Below the pieces are notes generated by a model, which ran no database searches, was not told the DNA's origin, and saw only the letters and a program-made list of their open reading frames with translations. The position numbers and the translations under genes are program-made. Positions 51,269-59,622 of a DNA stretch of 64,000 bases are shown piece by piece. Numbering within the stretch: position 1 is the stretch's first letter; every line of letters begins with the position of its first letter. This DNA comes from a virus. Where the stretch lies: IMG/VR virus record IMGVR_UViG_3300032770_000011, positions 39,400-103,399 of that record. The stretch is one strand, 5' to 3'.

Positions 51269-51547
51269 TTAGGTTGTGGCCTTCTCTTTGCGGCCATATT
51301 CAAGAATATACTTCTTGGCTTCGTCTTTTGTAACGTACTTGCCGTCCCAATCGAGATAGATCTTTTCGCAATCGATGGCGTCAACCAGATCACAAAGTAT
51401 CTGCTTTTGCTCAGGGGTGTCTTTCTGCATTGCGCAACTCATCGAAGCACCTATATCGATGTAGCGTTTCAGCAATTCTTTGCTGCGTTTACTCTCGACA
51501 CGCCAGCCCTTCAACGTACCCCATTTCAATGTCAATGATTCAGTCAT
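51269..51547 (-). CDS. Small hypothetical protein
   Basis: 92 residues (KWGTLKGWRVESKRSKELLK and YLDWDGKYVTKDEAKKYILE). Alpha/beta, no family recognised. First gene after the promoter motif at 51574-51580; cotranscribed with the membrane protein, DnaJ-like protein and primase. Confidence 0.55.
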   Translation of the reverse strand: MTESLTLKWGTLKGWRVESKRSKELLKRYIDIGASMSCAMQKDTPEQKQILCDLVDAIDCEKIYLDWDGKYVTKDEAKKYILEYGRKEKATT

Positions 51548-51573
51548 TGCCCACTCCTCTATCTCACCCTAGA

Positions 51574-51580
51574 ACATACT
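51574..51580 (-). promoter_or_regulatory. AGTATGT promoter-like motif
   Basis: Minus-strand GTAATAC, 6 nt, AGTATGTTC, 27 nt before the gene at 51547. Likely promoter of the primase operon. The rest of 51581-51714 is AT-rich without a gene and contains the dyad CTCTACGTAGAG. Confidence 0.6.
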
Positions 51581-51714
51581 CTTTCTGTATTACCCTACTA
51601 CGCTATCTAAGTACGCAGTCCTATCCAGGCATAGTTCATCCTTACCGTTACAACCTCCCTCCCTAGACTACGACTACGGTCTAGTCCTACAGCTACGAAA
51701 ATAGAAAATAATCT

Positions 51715-51924
51715 CTACGTAGAGAACATAGAGATTACGACTACCATCGAGATATAGGAGAATAGAGGGATAACGGGTATAAGTTGGGTGGTTTCCAGCA
51801 ACTTTACCAGACCGTCCGTAACGTGGACCAGACGACCTCCCCTGCCGAAATAGTCTGCAGCAGTCAGTAGCGGGGTTTGTGGGTGCATTTCGCACCAGGT
51901 CTGTATATCAGAGAATACCACCAT
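51715..51924 (-). CDS. Small protein with C-terminal membrane span
   Basis: 69 residues: a soluble part (FSDIQTWCEMHPQTPLLTAA) and a hydrophobic end (LIPVIPLFSYISMVVVISMF). AAGAGGC precedes the ATG. A tail-anchored small protein; function unknown. It stands alone between two gene-poor stretches. Confidence 0.5.
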   Translation of the reverse strand: MVVFSDIQTWCEMHPQTPLLTAADYFGRGGRLVHVTDGLVKLLETTQLIPVIPLFSYISMVVVISMFST

Positions 51925-52079
51925 GGAGCCTCTTAGGAGCGGTCATGAACCAAAGGAAACCATCACGGGCGCTAAGGTCCAAACTCCGTTGCGTTTTGCC
52001 GGTGTCCTATGGGTCGGAACCGACTTTCCGGATTGGGTTACTTAGAGGCCCCCGAATCTGGCCTGTTGTTCCTCATCAA

Positions 52080-52296
52080 CCTTGGGTTTTCCCAAGGTGG
52101 CGGCAGGGTCAGGAATAATAGGAGACCGCCGCCTTTTAAGCTTCGGCGGAGCGATCCCTGAAGGTGGGGCTAGCGGGGGAGGGGAAACGAGGGTATAAGG
52201 TTCCTCGTGACCGTGCTTTTGCCGCCTAGCAAAACCATCTTATACGGTCGCCACGCACCCGGAGGTCTCGTCAACCTCGCGGGTGCAACCTTTTTA
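52080..52296. other. Gene-free region with four strong stem-loops
   Basis: No supported gene in 51925-52344. Stem-loops are CCTTGGG-TTTT-CCCAAGG (52080-52097), CCGCCG / CGGCGG (52126-52149), ACGAGG / CCTCGT (52187-52208) and GCACCCG-GAGGT / ACCTC-CGGGTGC (52255-52286). The last is followed on the plus strand by CTTTTT, so it could be a plus-strand terminator. Candidate origin, structured RNA or control region between the helicase and primase operons. Confidence 0.5.
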
Positions 52297-52344
52297 ACCT
52301 AGGGTGAAGTTTTACGCTACCATTGAATTTCGAAAGTTAAAACT

Positions 52345-53919
52345 TTAGAGCTTGAAGCCCAGAGCCTTTTCTGGGTTGCGTAGTAGCGCATCAAATAGGT
52401 TCTTGCCGTCTCGGTGGAATTCCAATATTCTCTCATCCGCTGTGTTTTTCGTAATCATGTCGTATTGAAACACTGTTCTCAATTGTCCATCCCGTATCAG
52501 CCGCCGCTCCGCCTGCTCACGGTCAATGGATGAGAGTGGACTTTCATAGAAAAACGAATAATTCGCAACCCTCTGAAGCCAGTCGAGACTGTAAGCGCCT
52601 ACGCGGTTCTGGATGACCGCTACCGTAGGGCCTTGTCTGTCCTCAAAGCGGCGCTGTTCCTTCAGGGCATCCTTCGTGCCGGACCAAAGCCAGATGGAAT
52701 CTATTCCTAATTCAGTCTTCAATCGCTGGACGATAGTTTTGCCGGAATGAGTGAATTCGTAGAACACCACTGCTTTCCTACCTTCCGGTAGTTCGTCGAG
52801 AAGCTCCAATAGTCTCTCCAGCTTAGGGTTCTCGTCAAAAGCCACTTCAAGGCGTTCACCAGTTTCGTCATTGATGACGCCGAGGAATCCGGAACTCAAT
52901 TGCCGCAACCGCATGAAGGCATTCTTCATCTGACGGAAGTTGTTCTTTGCCGCAATAATGCTTTCGATGATATGCTGGCGGTAAGCCCAGGCTTCCTCCG
53001 GTAAGGTGACGATCTCCCGTATAGGTACTACCTTAGGCAAATCGATACATTCGTCCGCCGTATAGGTAATGGAACGGTGCTGCGCCATTCTGGAAAGCAG
53101 CGGCTGCGTACGCTTGTCGAAGATATAATCATAGGAATATTTATTGCCCCAATGGTTCTTCTTTGCGATGTAGAAGGCTTCTCGGAAAAGCCCCTTTGTC
53201 TCGCCCAGCGTTGCGCCGTCATCAATCAGATACTGCTGCGCCCATAAAGTAATGGGGTCCCGCCCGAAAGGTCGTCCTGCTAAGGCATAACGCACTGAAG
53301 CATATTTGCGTAACTTCGAGATCAATTCAAAAGTCAGACTATCCCCCGAAGCTTTTGTTGATTCATCTAGAATTAATCCCTGCGACCATGCAGCTAACCG
53401 CCTAAGCTTCTTGGGATCGATTGCCAGCTTGTTCTTACCTTTCTTGTTCTTGACCTTCGTACCAACCATGTATAGAGCGCCGGGGTAGGGTAGAAGTACG
53501 AGCCCATCACCAAATTCTTCAAGCTGCACCCATTTGTCCTCGGAAGATCCCGTTAGAGCCGTAACTGGAAGGTCAATACCGAAGTCAGTAAACTGCCTTT
53601 CCCATGAGGAGAAGGCCTTGTCTGAGGTCACGAAGATGATTGCCCGCCTAAGCCGCCCAACCTGAAACCAATACCGCAAGAGCTCCAAGGCAAGTAATGT
53701 TTTGCCAGTTCCCATATCCAACCAGAAGCATAGTTGGGGAAAGGCAACGCCCAGAAGGAAGCAAGCTTTCTGGTGCTGGCGAAGTTTCGGATAAAGCTTC
53801 GGGCGCGGCTGCAGTGCCGCTAAAGCAGCGTCTAGTTCCTTCGTGCTTAATTTCTTGATCCAGGTGTGACTGTCAAGCTTCCTGTTCAGGTATTGCTTGA
53901 CAACAGAACTCGGAATCAT
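52345..53919 (-). CDS. SNF2-type SF2 helicase
   Basis: 524 residues. Motif Q/I RQHQKACFLLGVAFPQLCFW then LDMGTGKTLLALELL; motif II GLILDESTKASGD (DEST instead of DEAH); motif III RYALAGRPFG; C-terminal domain FYEFTHSGKTIVQRLKTELG, VAVIQNRVGAYSLDWLQRVA and motif VI DREQAERRLIRDGQ. Phage SNF2 helicases are thought to act in replication or recombination-fork remodelling. ATG overlaps the upstream stop. Confidence 0.85.
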   Translation of the reverse strand: MIPSSVVKQYLNRKLDSHTWIKKLSTKELDAALAALQPRPKLYPKLRQHQKACFLLGVAFPQLCFWLDMGTGKTLLALELLRYWFQVGRLRRAIIFVTSDKAFSSWERQFTDFGIDLPVTALTGSSEDKWVQLEEFGDGLVLLPYPGALYMVGTKVKNKKGKNKLAIDPKKLRRLAAWSQGLILDESTKASGDSLTFELISKLRKYASVRYALAGRPFGRDPITLWAQQYLIDDGATLGETKGLFREAFYIAKKNHWGNKYSYDYIFDKRTQPLLSRMAQHRSITYTADECIDLPKVVPIREIVTLPEEAWAYRQHIIESIIAAKNNFRQMKNAFMRLRQLSSGFLGVINDETGERLEVAFDENPKLERLLELLDELPEGRKAVVFYEFTHSGKTIVQRLKTELGIDSIWLWSGTKDALKEQRRFEDRQGPTVAVIQNRVGAYSLDWLQRVANYSFFYESPLSSIDREQAERRLIRDGQLRTVFQYDMITKNTADERILEFHRDGKNLFDALLRNPEKALGFKL

Positions 53920-54575
53920 GCCGTCTGCGCAGCTGGTTCAACAACCTTACGCCACATGCCCCGCTGACCATTCTCGACCATCCCAGCATTAAGTAACTGA
54001 TTGAGAACTCTACTAACGTTGTTCACAGGAATTTCTGTGACTTTGGCAATATCGTTTCGATTGTGCCAAAGCCCGTCTGAAAGATAGTTCAAGACTGCTG
54101 GGCGCTGCTTCATGCTGTTTGCGCGCCAATTTGACAGTTCAGTAGTCTTGATAGCAACTTCCTCAAAACTGACCGACACACGCAGCCCGGCCAACCGCTT
54201 CTCCAGAGCTTCGAGGCGCAGGCTTTGTTCTAGACAGAGATCACACAAGGCTTCAACATCATTTTCCAGCCGCCGTATCTTCTCGGCGGCAAAGTCAGTT
54301 GGCTTCGGTAGATTGAGGGCTTTTTCGAAGATCACGATCGAAGGCGGCGGTAGTGTTATGTTGGCCTCACGCAGAATACGCCGTACTCGCGCCCGTACAT
54401 TCAAGGGACCACGCCAGTCCGACCCGGTACGCGCAGTGAATACTTGTCGATAGCGCCCGTCGCTATAATTCCATTCAACGGCTAGGTGCTTACCCCGATC
54501 AACGACTTCGCCTTTTATGCCGAACTTGCTCAATTCGGCTAGAGCAGCTTCGGCTTCTGCGCTTACATTTCCCAT
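53916..54575 (-). CDS. Coiled-coil and winged-helix DNA-binding protein
   Basis: 219 residues from ATG 54573-54575, overlapping the helicase stop by 13 nt. N-terminal alpha/beta part, central coiled coil (KIRRLENDVEALCDLCLEQS), C-terminal winged helix MKQRPAVLNYLSDGLWHNRN and DIAKVTEIPVNNVSRVLNQL. It could be a replication initiator, helicase loader or regulator; its place between DnaB-type helicase and SNF2 helicase favours a replication role. Confidence 0.6.
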   Translation of the reverse strand: MGNVSAEAEAALAELSKFGIKGEVVDRGKHLAVEWNYSDGRYRQVFTARTGSDWRGPLNVRARVRRILREANITLPPPSIVIFEKALNLPKPTDFAAEKIRRLENDVEALCDLCLEQSLRLEALEKRLAGLRVSVSFEEVAIKTTELSNWRANSMKQRPAVLNYLSDGLWHNRNDIAKVTEIPVNNVSRVLNQLLNAGMVENGQRGMWRKVVEPAAQTA

Positions 54576-56020
54576 GACTCGTTCCCCGGATTGAAGTCGT
54601 CGCCTGAGACTTCCTTCAGTTTTTCCCAATACGCCGGACCGTAGAGTGGTACCGCCTGTAAAACATACTGCCCGGTGGCATACGATTGCGAAAGAAGATA
54701 CTCCATTCCCTTCGGGGCATTGCGGGCATACTCTACAAATAGCCGCCCTAGTCCGTGCCGTTCCTCGGCCTCGGTCTGACTGAAAGTGAAGACTATGTCT
54801 GCCGTAAACAATTTACTGACGTCCTCCGTGACATTCCGCCCACGCACTTTCCTCGCGCCTAGAGAATCACGTCCGGATTGCGTAGGCGTAAACACTGCAA
54901 GGTTACGCTCCGCTCCCAAGCCCCTCAATTCTACAAAGGTGCGACTTAGAGACAAACGCAAATCTCGGTGGTCATGGCGCATAAGGTCAGGATAGTCTAC
55001 AATGAGAACGTTCGGAATGAACTTCTGGGTCAATTCAAGGTAGTCCAGGTAGCCGCGCAAGCCCCCCATAGTCAACGACCCTGAAGGGAAAGCTTTCAGA
55101 ACAAGCCTTTCGAAGCGCGTACCCCAGGCCCCGACCTTATTGCGCAACCACTTCTTCACTGAAGGATCGGTGAAGTCCAGTCGGGGCTTTACCTTACGTG
55201 ATTTGAAATTGACAAAGCGGCCCAGGTCGTCCAGTTCGAAGGTTGTCTTCGGGTACGGATTCGGGTTAGTTGCTAGGCCGAAGAAGCTTTGAATATAGCG
55301 GTCCAGCAGTTCGGGGTGCTCTTCCATTTCGAGTGAGACGTGCACCACCTTGAACTTCTGAATGAGGGCTTGCTTCCCAATATGAACGCATGCCCAGCTT
55401 TTTCCACTATTCTTGTTTCCAATATATAGTACTAGGCGCTTGGCCGTAGGGCCTATGCCAAGCCTATCCAATTCTGGGATGCCGAGTGGTACGAAGAGCC
55501 TTTCCTCTTTCGGCGCAAAGAGGGAGGACCGTTCAATCTGGTGAAGAAAGGTACCCGCGTCTAGCGTCGTCTCACGGAAGCGCAAAGCCCCTTGTAGAAT
55601 TCCTTCGACTTCCTGAACTGCGTCATCCCCGCCCTGCAGGTACCGTTCATTAGCCTGCAATAATGCCGTCTTCAGCTTCTGCGAACGGATATGGTCCTGT
55701 GTTCGGGATGCAATATATTCCGCATTGATGTTTTCGGCTAGCGCCGCTAGGTTCATCAAGGTGCGCCGGAAGGCGTGGGTCTTACGGTCGCGCGGGTCTA
55801 GCTTGGCGCGGCTGAAGAGGTCTTCTAGGTGGGCGTGGCCGGGAGGGCTGCTGTACTTACGCCTATAGGCTAGAACAGCAGAGGCGATATCGTGATAGAG
55901 GCCGTCGAAGTGTTCAGGAAGGGCCTGCGCAGCAATCAGTGCGCCGTATTTCTGGTCAAAGGCCAGAACGGCAAGCACGGCTTCCTGTAGTGATTCGGTA
56001 AGAGGTTCCTGGGCTGCCAC
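54563..56020 (-). CDS. DnaB-type replicative helicase
   Basis: 485 residues. N-terminal DnaB-like helical domain (LQEAVLAVLAFDQKYGALIA, LEDLFSRAK). RecA-type core: Walker A LVLYIGNKNSGKSWACVHIG, VVHVSLEMEEHPELLDRYIQ, Walker B FIPNVLIVDYPDLMRHDHRD, NLAVFTPTQSGRDSLGARKV. Hexameric 5'-3' helicase at the phage fork, working with the separate primase. Promoter motif at 56053-56059 lies 33 nt upstream. Confidence 0.85.
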   Translation of the reverse strand: MAAQEPLTESLQEAVLAVLAFDQKYGALIAAQALPEHFDGLYHDIASAVLAYRRKYSSPPGHAHLEDLFSRAKLDPRDRKTHAFRRTLMNLAALAENINAEYIASRTQDHIRSQKLKTALLQANERYLQGGDDAVQEVEGILQGALRFRETTLDAGTFLHQIERSSLFAPKEERLFVPLGIPELDRLGIGPTAKRLVLYIGNKNSGKSWACVHIGKQALIQKFKVVHVSLEMEEHPELLDRYIQSFFGLATNPNPYPKTTFELDDLGRFVNFKSRKVKPRLDFTDPSVKKWLRNKVGAWGTRFERLVLKAFPSGSLTMGGLRGYLDYLELTQKFIPNVLIVDYPDLMRHDHRDLRLSLSRTFVELRGLGAERNLAVFTPTQSGRDSLGARKVRGRNVTEDVSKLFTADIVFTFSQTEAEERHGLGRLFVEYARNAPKGMEYLLSQSYATGQYVLQAVPLYGPAYWEKLKEVSGDDFNPGNESWEM

Positions 56021-56052
56021 GCAGACTTCATTCTTAAAAACTGGTCAATAAA

Positions 56053-56059
56053 ACATACT
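56053..56059 (-). promoter_or_regulatory. AGTATGT promoter-like motif
   Basis: Minus-strand AGTATGTTTT between the hypothetical gene at 56058 and the helicase gene; it overlaps the upstream stop codon by two nt. Confidence 0.5.
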
Positions 56060-56534
56060 AGACAGGCTTGCCTAGAATCATACCAAGAAGCCCCTGCGCC
56101 CAGTAGCCTGGGAAGTATTGCTCCAATGCAATAGGAATCTTATCCACATTGAAGAGAACCGTTCTGGGCGTGACAGGGATTCTACTATAGTCCATCCAGT
56201 CTGCCAAAGCCCGCGTAGAAATAGTAGCTAGAGAAAGGCATTCTGCTCGCTGAGGTTTCAGCTGCCCAAAGCCTTTCAGTAAGAATTCCTGCAGCGCCTT
56301 GGACTTCTCGGCAAATTTGTTGGGAAGGAGTTTAGCAGGTATTGGGTATTTAGCCAGCCACAGACCACGCCGACGCAGTTCTTCGGTTATTCCAAGTAGC
56401 AGCCAATCCTGGGCGTCGGCCTGTGCAAAGCTGACCCCAACTAGGATACTGACCCGTTGCTTGACCTTCTCCAACTCGTCCAAGCTAAGACAAGGAAGAT
56501 TCTTCAATATGATTGAGAGTTCTTGCTTACCCAC
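56058..56534 (-). CDS. Hypothetical protein, 158 residues
   Basis: GTG start immediately after the lipoprotein stop. ILKNLPCLSLDELEKVKQRV, WLLLGITEELRRRGLWLAKY and WMDYSRIPVTPRTVLFNVDK look helical. I have seen similar proteins upstream of phage helicase genes without assigned function. May be a replication accessory protein. Confidence 0.5.
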   Translation of the reverse strand: MGKQELSIILKNLPCLSLDELEKVKQRVSILVGVSFAQADAQDWLLLGITEELRRRGLWLAKYPIPAKLLPNKFAEKSKALQEFLLKGFGQLKPQRAECLSLATISTRALADWMDYSRIPVTPRTVLFNVDKIPIALEQYFPGYWAQGLLGMILGKPV

Positions 56535-56672
56535 TCACGGCATCCAGCAGTGCCCAGCGTGTGGGCCGGACGTATAGCGTTGTCCCGTTGCACATCCCGT
56601 ATCGCTCACCGTCGAGGCGCACCCAGCGAGGAGTAATACGATGGCGAGCCAACAGAGAAGACGACAATGCAT
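56535..56672 (-). CDS. 45-residue lipoprotein
   Basis: MHCRLLCWLAIVLLLAGCAS carries a clear lipobox (LLAGC), followed by a short Cys-containing tail. Size and type fit an outer-membrane spanin (Rz1-like), but no inner-membrane partner is adjacent. It could also be an immunity or exclusion lipoprotein. Confidence 0.55.
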   Translation of the reverse strand: MHCRLLCWLAIVLLLAGCASTVSDTGCATGQRYTSGPHAGHCWMP

Positions 56673-56678
56673 AGCGGC

Positions 56679-56849
56679 CTATTCTGACTTAGGATGAAGG
56701 ACCTCGGCGGCTTGCCTCGTCAGGCCGCATTGGTCCATTTCACGGATGATGTTTTCGAGACGCGCGATCTCGGAATTTCGCTTTTCAAGGACCGTCGTTA
56801 AGTCCCGGATCAGACCGCGTTGCTCGGCTATCTTTTCGGCGTCCAACAT
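56679..56849 (-). CDS. 56-residue coiled-coil protein
   Basis: Frame MLDAEKIAEQRGLIRDLTTV then LEKRNSEIARLENIIREMDQ, a continuous amphipathic helix. Below the usual length cut-off but in a chain of similarly spaced small genes ending TAGGCC. Function unknown. Confidence 0.5.
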   Translation of the reverse strand: MLDAEKIAEQRGLIRDLTTVLEKRNSEIARLENIIREMDQCGLTRQAAEVLHPKSE

Positions 56850-56856
56850 CGGCGGC

Positions 56857-57108
56857 CTAATTCTTCAAGTTTGATGTTGCAACATCTTGGACAAAGCGAA
56901 GCGCCATTGCGGTGCTGTCGCTGCTCTCGGAGCGGTTATCCTCGCACACCGTTTTGATCTGGTTGAGCGCCTTTTGATATTTCGTCGCTCGCTCTTTCCA
57001 CATCTCAAGGCCGGCAAGCCTATCCTCGGCAATGTTTTGCCAAGCGCGGGCGCTTGTCTCAGGCGGGATATGCGCGCCAGCCATCGCGGGGATTTCACGG
57101 GTGCTCAT
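56857..57108 (-). CDS. Small hypothetical protein
   Basis: 83 residues: WQNIAEDRLAGLEMWKERAT, KYQKALNQIKTVCEDNRSES. Mostly helical; no family recognised. Early-type gene chain. Confidence 0.5.
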   Translation of the reverse strand: MSTREIPAMAGAHIPPETSARAWQNIAEDRLAGLEMWKERATKYQKALNQIKTVCEDNRSESSDSTAMALRFVQDVATSNLKN

Positions 57109-57116
57109 GATTGGGC

Positions 57117-57275
57117 CTATTTTGACTTTCTGCGCTTTGGTTCCGGCAGCGCCGCCGATGGTACGTCAAAGCAGGTTGCAAACTTTCCGCAGACCTCACA
57201 TGGACCACGGCTCTGTGGCGTCCAAAAATCTTGCGGCCAGTCGTTTTTCTCAGCACATTTTTCGCAGTAGAACAT
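57117..57275 (-). CDS. 52-residue zinc-finger-like protein
   Basis: MFYCEKCAEKNDW and GPCEVCGKFATCF give two CxxC pairs about 24 residues apart, a zinc-ribbon layout. Ends in a basic PKRRKSK tail. Function unknown. Confidence 0.55.
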   Translation of the reverse strand: MFYCEKCAEKNDWPQDFWTPQSRGPCEVCGKFATCFDVPSAALPEPKRRKSK

Positions 57276-57289
57276 GGCGGGGTGATCCT

Positions 57290-57484
57290 TCAACGAGCGG
57301 CGAGGCCAGCGGCCAGCGCGCGCTGCATGAGTTTGTAGAGATTGCTATCCTTGTCGCTATCGACGCCATAGCCGGCGATGCAAGCCGCCTGTATCATCGC
57401 GTCAGTGATTTCGACAGGATCGCTTTCGCGCGGCCCATTAAGGGCGCGATCAATTTCGTCCGGCGTGCCGATTCCTCGTGGCAT
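57290..57484 (-). CDS. Small hypothetical protein
   Basis: 64 residues (SDPVEITDAMIQAACIAGYG, SNLYKLMQRALAAGLAAR). The ITDAMIQAA pattern is common in small phage proteins of unknown role. Confidence 0.5.
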   Translation of the reverse strand: MPRGIGTPDEIDRALNGPRESDPVEITDAMIQAACIAGYGVDSDKDSNLYKLMQRALAAGLAAR

Positions 57485-57495
57485 GGCTGTGGCCT

Positions 57496-57654
57496 TTACC
57501 TCGTTCCTGATACTACCCTATCCGCAAATCGAAGATCGGCTATTGCCTCCGCAATCAGTTTACTAATTTCTTCTTGCGAGGCGTCTTGCAGCGTTTTTCC
57601 CTTGGCTTGGAGCTGCGCCATCACACAGACCATAACCATGTTCTTATCAATCAT
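57496..57654 (-). CDS. 52-residue helical protein
   Basis: Frame MIDKNMVMVCVMAQLQAKGK, continuing QDASQEEISKLIAEAIADLR. Good small gene in the same chain. No family recognised. Confidence 0.45.
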   Translation of the reverse strand: MIDKNMVMVCVMAQLQAKGKTLQDASQEEISKLIAEAIADLRFADRVVSGTR

Positions 57655-57780
57655 CTGCGGCCAGCCGTATTAGTGATTGCCACGCCCTTGACCGTCATCG
57701 TCTCGGTTAGCGTATAGACGCCAACAGTGACAGTCTCGCCAAGCTCGGCGGCTTCATTTCGTCGGTTGCTTTCACGGCGG
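57655..57780 (-). pseudogene. Remnant sharing the start of the gene at 58436-58591
   Basis: The plus-strand string around 57763-57786 repeats the start region of the gene at 58591, including GTG AAA GCA ACC GAC GAA ATG on the minus strand. Here the frame stops after 22 codons, while another frame without a start stays open to the end. It looks like a decayed or fused copy. Confidence 0.35.
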
Positions 57781-57789
57781 CCTCTATAT

Positions 57790-58041
57790 TTAGAATGTTC
57801 CAGCTTCGCTGACGTGCCGACCGGCATCGTCATAAACGTGCGACTTAAGCATTTCGCCGCTCTTGGTGTTGGCCCATTTGATGGCTTCTTCTTTGGTGTC
57901 GTAATCGCCGTGAACCCAATCTCCGCCGTCGAACGTATCGACACAGATAACTCGAAACTTGCCCTTGGGCGCGGCGCGGCTGAATTGCTCATCGATGCCG
58001 CGATTGCCGCCTTCGCTTACTGGTCTTGGGTCATATGGCAT
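57790..58041 (-). CDS. Small hypothetical protein
   Basis: 83 residues: FRVICVDTFDGGDWVHGDYD, TKEEAIKWANTKSGEMLKSH, VYDDAGRHVSEAGTF. A short strand-helix-strand domain of the kind common in small phage and plasmid proteins (modulator-like). Function unknown. Confidence 0.55.
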   Translation of the reverse strand: MPYDPRPVSEGGNRGIDEQFSRAAPKGKFRVICVDTFDGGDWVHGDYDTKEEAIKWANTKSGEMLKSHVYDDAGRHVSEAGTF

Positions 58042-58050
58042 GGCTTCGTC

Positions 58051-58224
58051 CTATTTTGCTTTTGCGTGTTCGCGGTACGCCGCAGCGACGGCTTCGGTCA
58101 ACGCTGCTGAGTTATCTAGCGCGACACTTACGGCAAACTCTCCGTCTTTCGTTGCCTGTTTCGATGCTTTGCGGAGGCGATCCGTCGCATCCTGCCACAC
58201 CGCTGAGTGTTCTGCTGCGTTCAT
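58051..58224 (-). CDS. 57-residue helical protein
   Basis: Start at ATG 58222-58224 (GAGGCCC upstream). AAEHSAVWQDATDRLRKASK and SAALTEAVAAAYREHAKAK are helices. No family recognised. Confidence 0.45.
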   Translation of the reverse strand: MNAAEHSAVWQDATDRLRKASKQATKDGEFAVSVALDNSAALTEAVAAAYREHAKAK

Positions 58225-58244
58225 AGTTGGGCCTCCTCTGACAA

Positions 58245-58439
58245 TTATTTGGCGGCAAATTCCGCGATGGCTTCCTTGGCGACTTTCTGCGGATCGGCAC
58301 ATCCTTCCGCGATCATCATAAGGCGGACTCCGTAGCGGTCGATCTGCCGCTGCTTCGCCTTCTCGCGTGACGAGATGCAATCCGCGGGCACGATGTTGGC
58401 CAGTTCCAGATAAAGCTTGCAGAGCGTTTCCATGTTCAC
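58245..58439 (-). CDS. Small helical hypothetical protein
   Basis: 64 residues from GTG 58437-58439, or 62 from the ATG two codons later. LCKLYLELANIVPADCISSR and DPQKVAKEAIAEFAAK. The start overlaps the previous stop. Function unknown. Confidence 0.45.
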   Translation of the reverse strand: MNMETLCKLYLELANIVPADCISSREKAKQRQIDRYGVRLMMIAEGCADPQKVAKEAIAEFAAK

Positions 58440-58591
58440 TTTGCTTTCTCCGACGCCAATACCGCACGGACTTGGCCCATTGCGAAGTCGCCCTGTGGGG
58501 AACTTAGAAGCTTTTGCTCCCGGCGCGTAAGGCGCTCGCCAGCCAGTAGCTTATCGGCGGCAATCTCGATCATTTCGTCGGTTGCTTTCAC
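58436..58591 (-). CDS. 51-residue helical protein
   Basis: GTG start; MKATDEMIEIAADKLLAGER, LTRREQKLLSSPQGDFAMGQ. Its first 20 nt are duplicated at 57774. No family recognised. Confidence 0.45.
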   Translation of the reverse strand: MKATDEMIEIAADKLLAGERLTRREQKLLSSPQGDFAMGQVRAVLASEKAK

Positions 58592-58597
58592 GGCGGC

Positions 58598-58837
58598 CTA
58601 TTTCGCCAATGCGGCGACCTCCGGTTTGAGTTCGGTCAATTCGATGTCCTCGGCCTCGTCAAGCTGGTTCACCATATCGTCGTAGTTGACGTAGGGCTCA
58701 AGCAGATTATCGATTGCCCGGCCATCTCCCGGCTCGGCGTCACATAGGCGATTATATTCGTCAATGACCGCCTGCGGCACGTCTACGGTGCATTGGCAAA
58801 AGCCGCTGATTTCGTAGTTCAGTCTTACCTTTGGCAT
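58598..58837 (-). CDS. Small hypothetical protein
   Basis: 79 residues from ATG 58835-58837 (GAGGACC upstream). VRLNYEISGFCQCTVDVPQA then EDIELTELKPEVAALAK. Beta-strand N-terminus, acidic C-terminus. No family recognised. Confidence 0.5.
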   Translation of the reverse strand: MPKVRLNYEISGFCQCTVDVPQAVIDEYNRLCDAEPGDGRAIDNLLEPYVNYDDMVNQLDEAEDIELTELKPEVAALAK

Positions 58838-58857
58838 GGTCGGGGGTCCTCTGACAA

Positions 58858-59058
58858 TCAAAACGGCGACGAATCGCCGCTCGGAGATTCGGTGTTATTG
58901 CAATCGAAGCCTCCGTGCGACCGGCGCGGAGTTTTTCTCGCCTCGACATCAGCGTAAGCCAAGGCCGTGCGGATTGTCTCAATCGGGCCGGGATGAACGA
59001 CCGCGCGTTGCTGTTCCAGCCAATCGCGCGCCTCTCGGATTTCTTTTGCGGTGAGCAT
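58858..59058 (-). CDS. Small hypothetical protein
   Basis: 66 residues (TAKEIREARDWLEQQRAVVH, IETIRTALAYADVEARKTPR). Helical first half. No family recognised. Confidence 0.5.
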   Translation of the reverse strand: MLTAKEIREARDWLEQQRAVVHPGPIETIRTALAYADVEARKTPRRSHGGFDCNNTESPSGDSSPF

Positions 59059-59070
59059 GGCTGCGGCCTA

Positions 59071-59301
59071 CTATGACAGCGGTGGCGGGGTTGGAATGGT
59101 AAACGGCATCCAGTGCGTCGGCGGATTGAGCGGTTCGTAAAACCCGTCCTCGTCCCGGTCAGCCTCAAGCCATCGGCCTTCGCACAGAAAACCGCGACTG
59201 ACCCATCTAATGGGATTGCCGTCGCCGTCATTTGTGACGCCGGTCAGCCATACTTCTAGGCCCTCGTCCGGCGGCGTATCTATTGGTTTCCAGTCGCTCA
59301 T
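59071..59301 (-). CDS. DUF551-like protein
   Basis: 76 residues from the ATG at 59299-59301. WKPIDTPPDEGLEVWLTGVT then NPPTHWMPFTIPTPPPL is the DUF551 pattern (W-x-PI...P near the start, HWMP-P at the end), a common small phage protein of unknown role. Confidence 0.7.
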   Translation of the reverse strand: MSDWKPIDTPPDEGLEVWLTGVTNDGDGNPIRWVSRGFLCEGRWLEADRDEDGFYEPLNPPTHWMPFTIPTPPPLS

Positions 59302-59308
59302 GATCGGC

Positions 59309-59605
59309 CTACTCATTCAATTTGATAAAGCCGTTCCCGCCACATGGTTCACATCCTTCCTCAAAATTACCCGATTGAGAGCGGACAATCCCAAAACCTT
59401 TACAGTCAGGACAAAGTTGTGTCGGAGCATCTGTCCATCCAGTAAACGATAAAAGAAGTTCACGTAGTTTGGTCACGGACGACTCGGGGCACTCATCGTC
59501 GTATTGCAATGAGCACAGAGCCTCTTCAATTGCCGCCGGCAACGTTTCCGCGCGGGTTACAATTGGGTCGGCTTCATCAACGGGAATTAAAAGACTTTCA
59601 GTCAT
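59309..59605 (-). CDS. Hypothetical protein with C-terminal DnaJ-type zinc motif
   Basis: 98 residues from ATG 59603-59605. LCPDCKGFGIVRSQS and EGCEPCGGNGFI form a CxxCxGxG pair as in DnaJ zinc centres. The N-terminal part is acidic and helical. Function unknown. Confidence 0.5.
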   Translation of the reverse strand: MTESLLIPVDEADPIVTRAETLPAAIEEALCSLQYDDECPESSVTKLRELLLSFTGWTDAPTQLCPDCKGFGIVRSQSGNFEEGCEPCGGNGFIKLNE

Positions 59606-59622
59606 TTCGGCGGGCTCTATAT

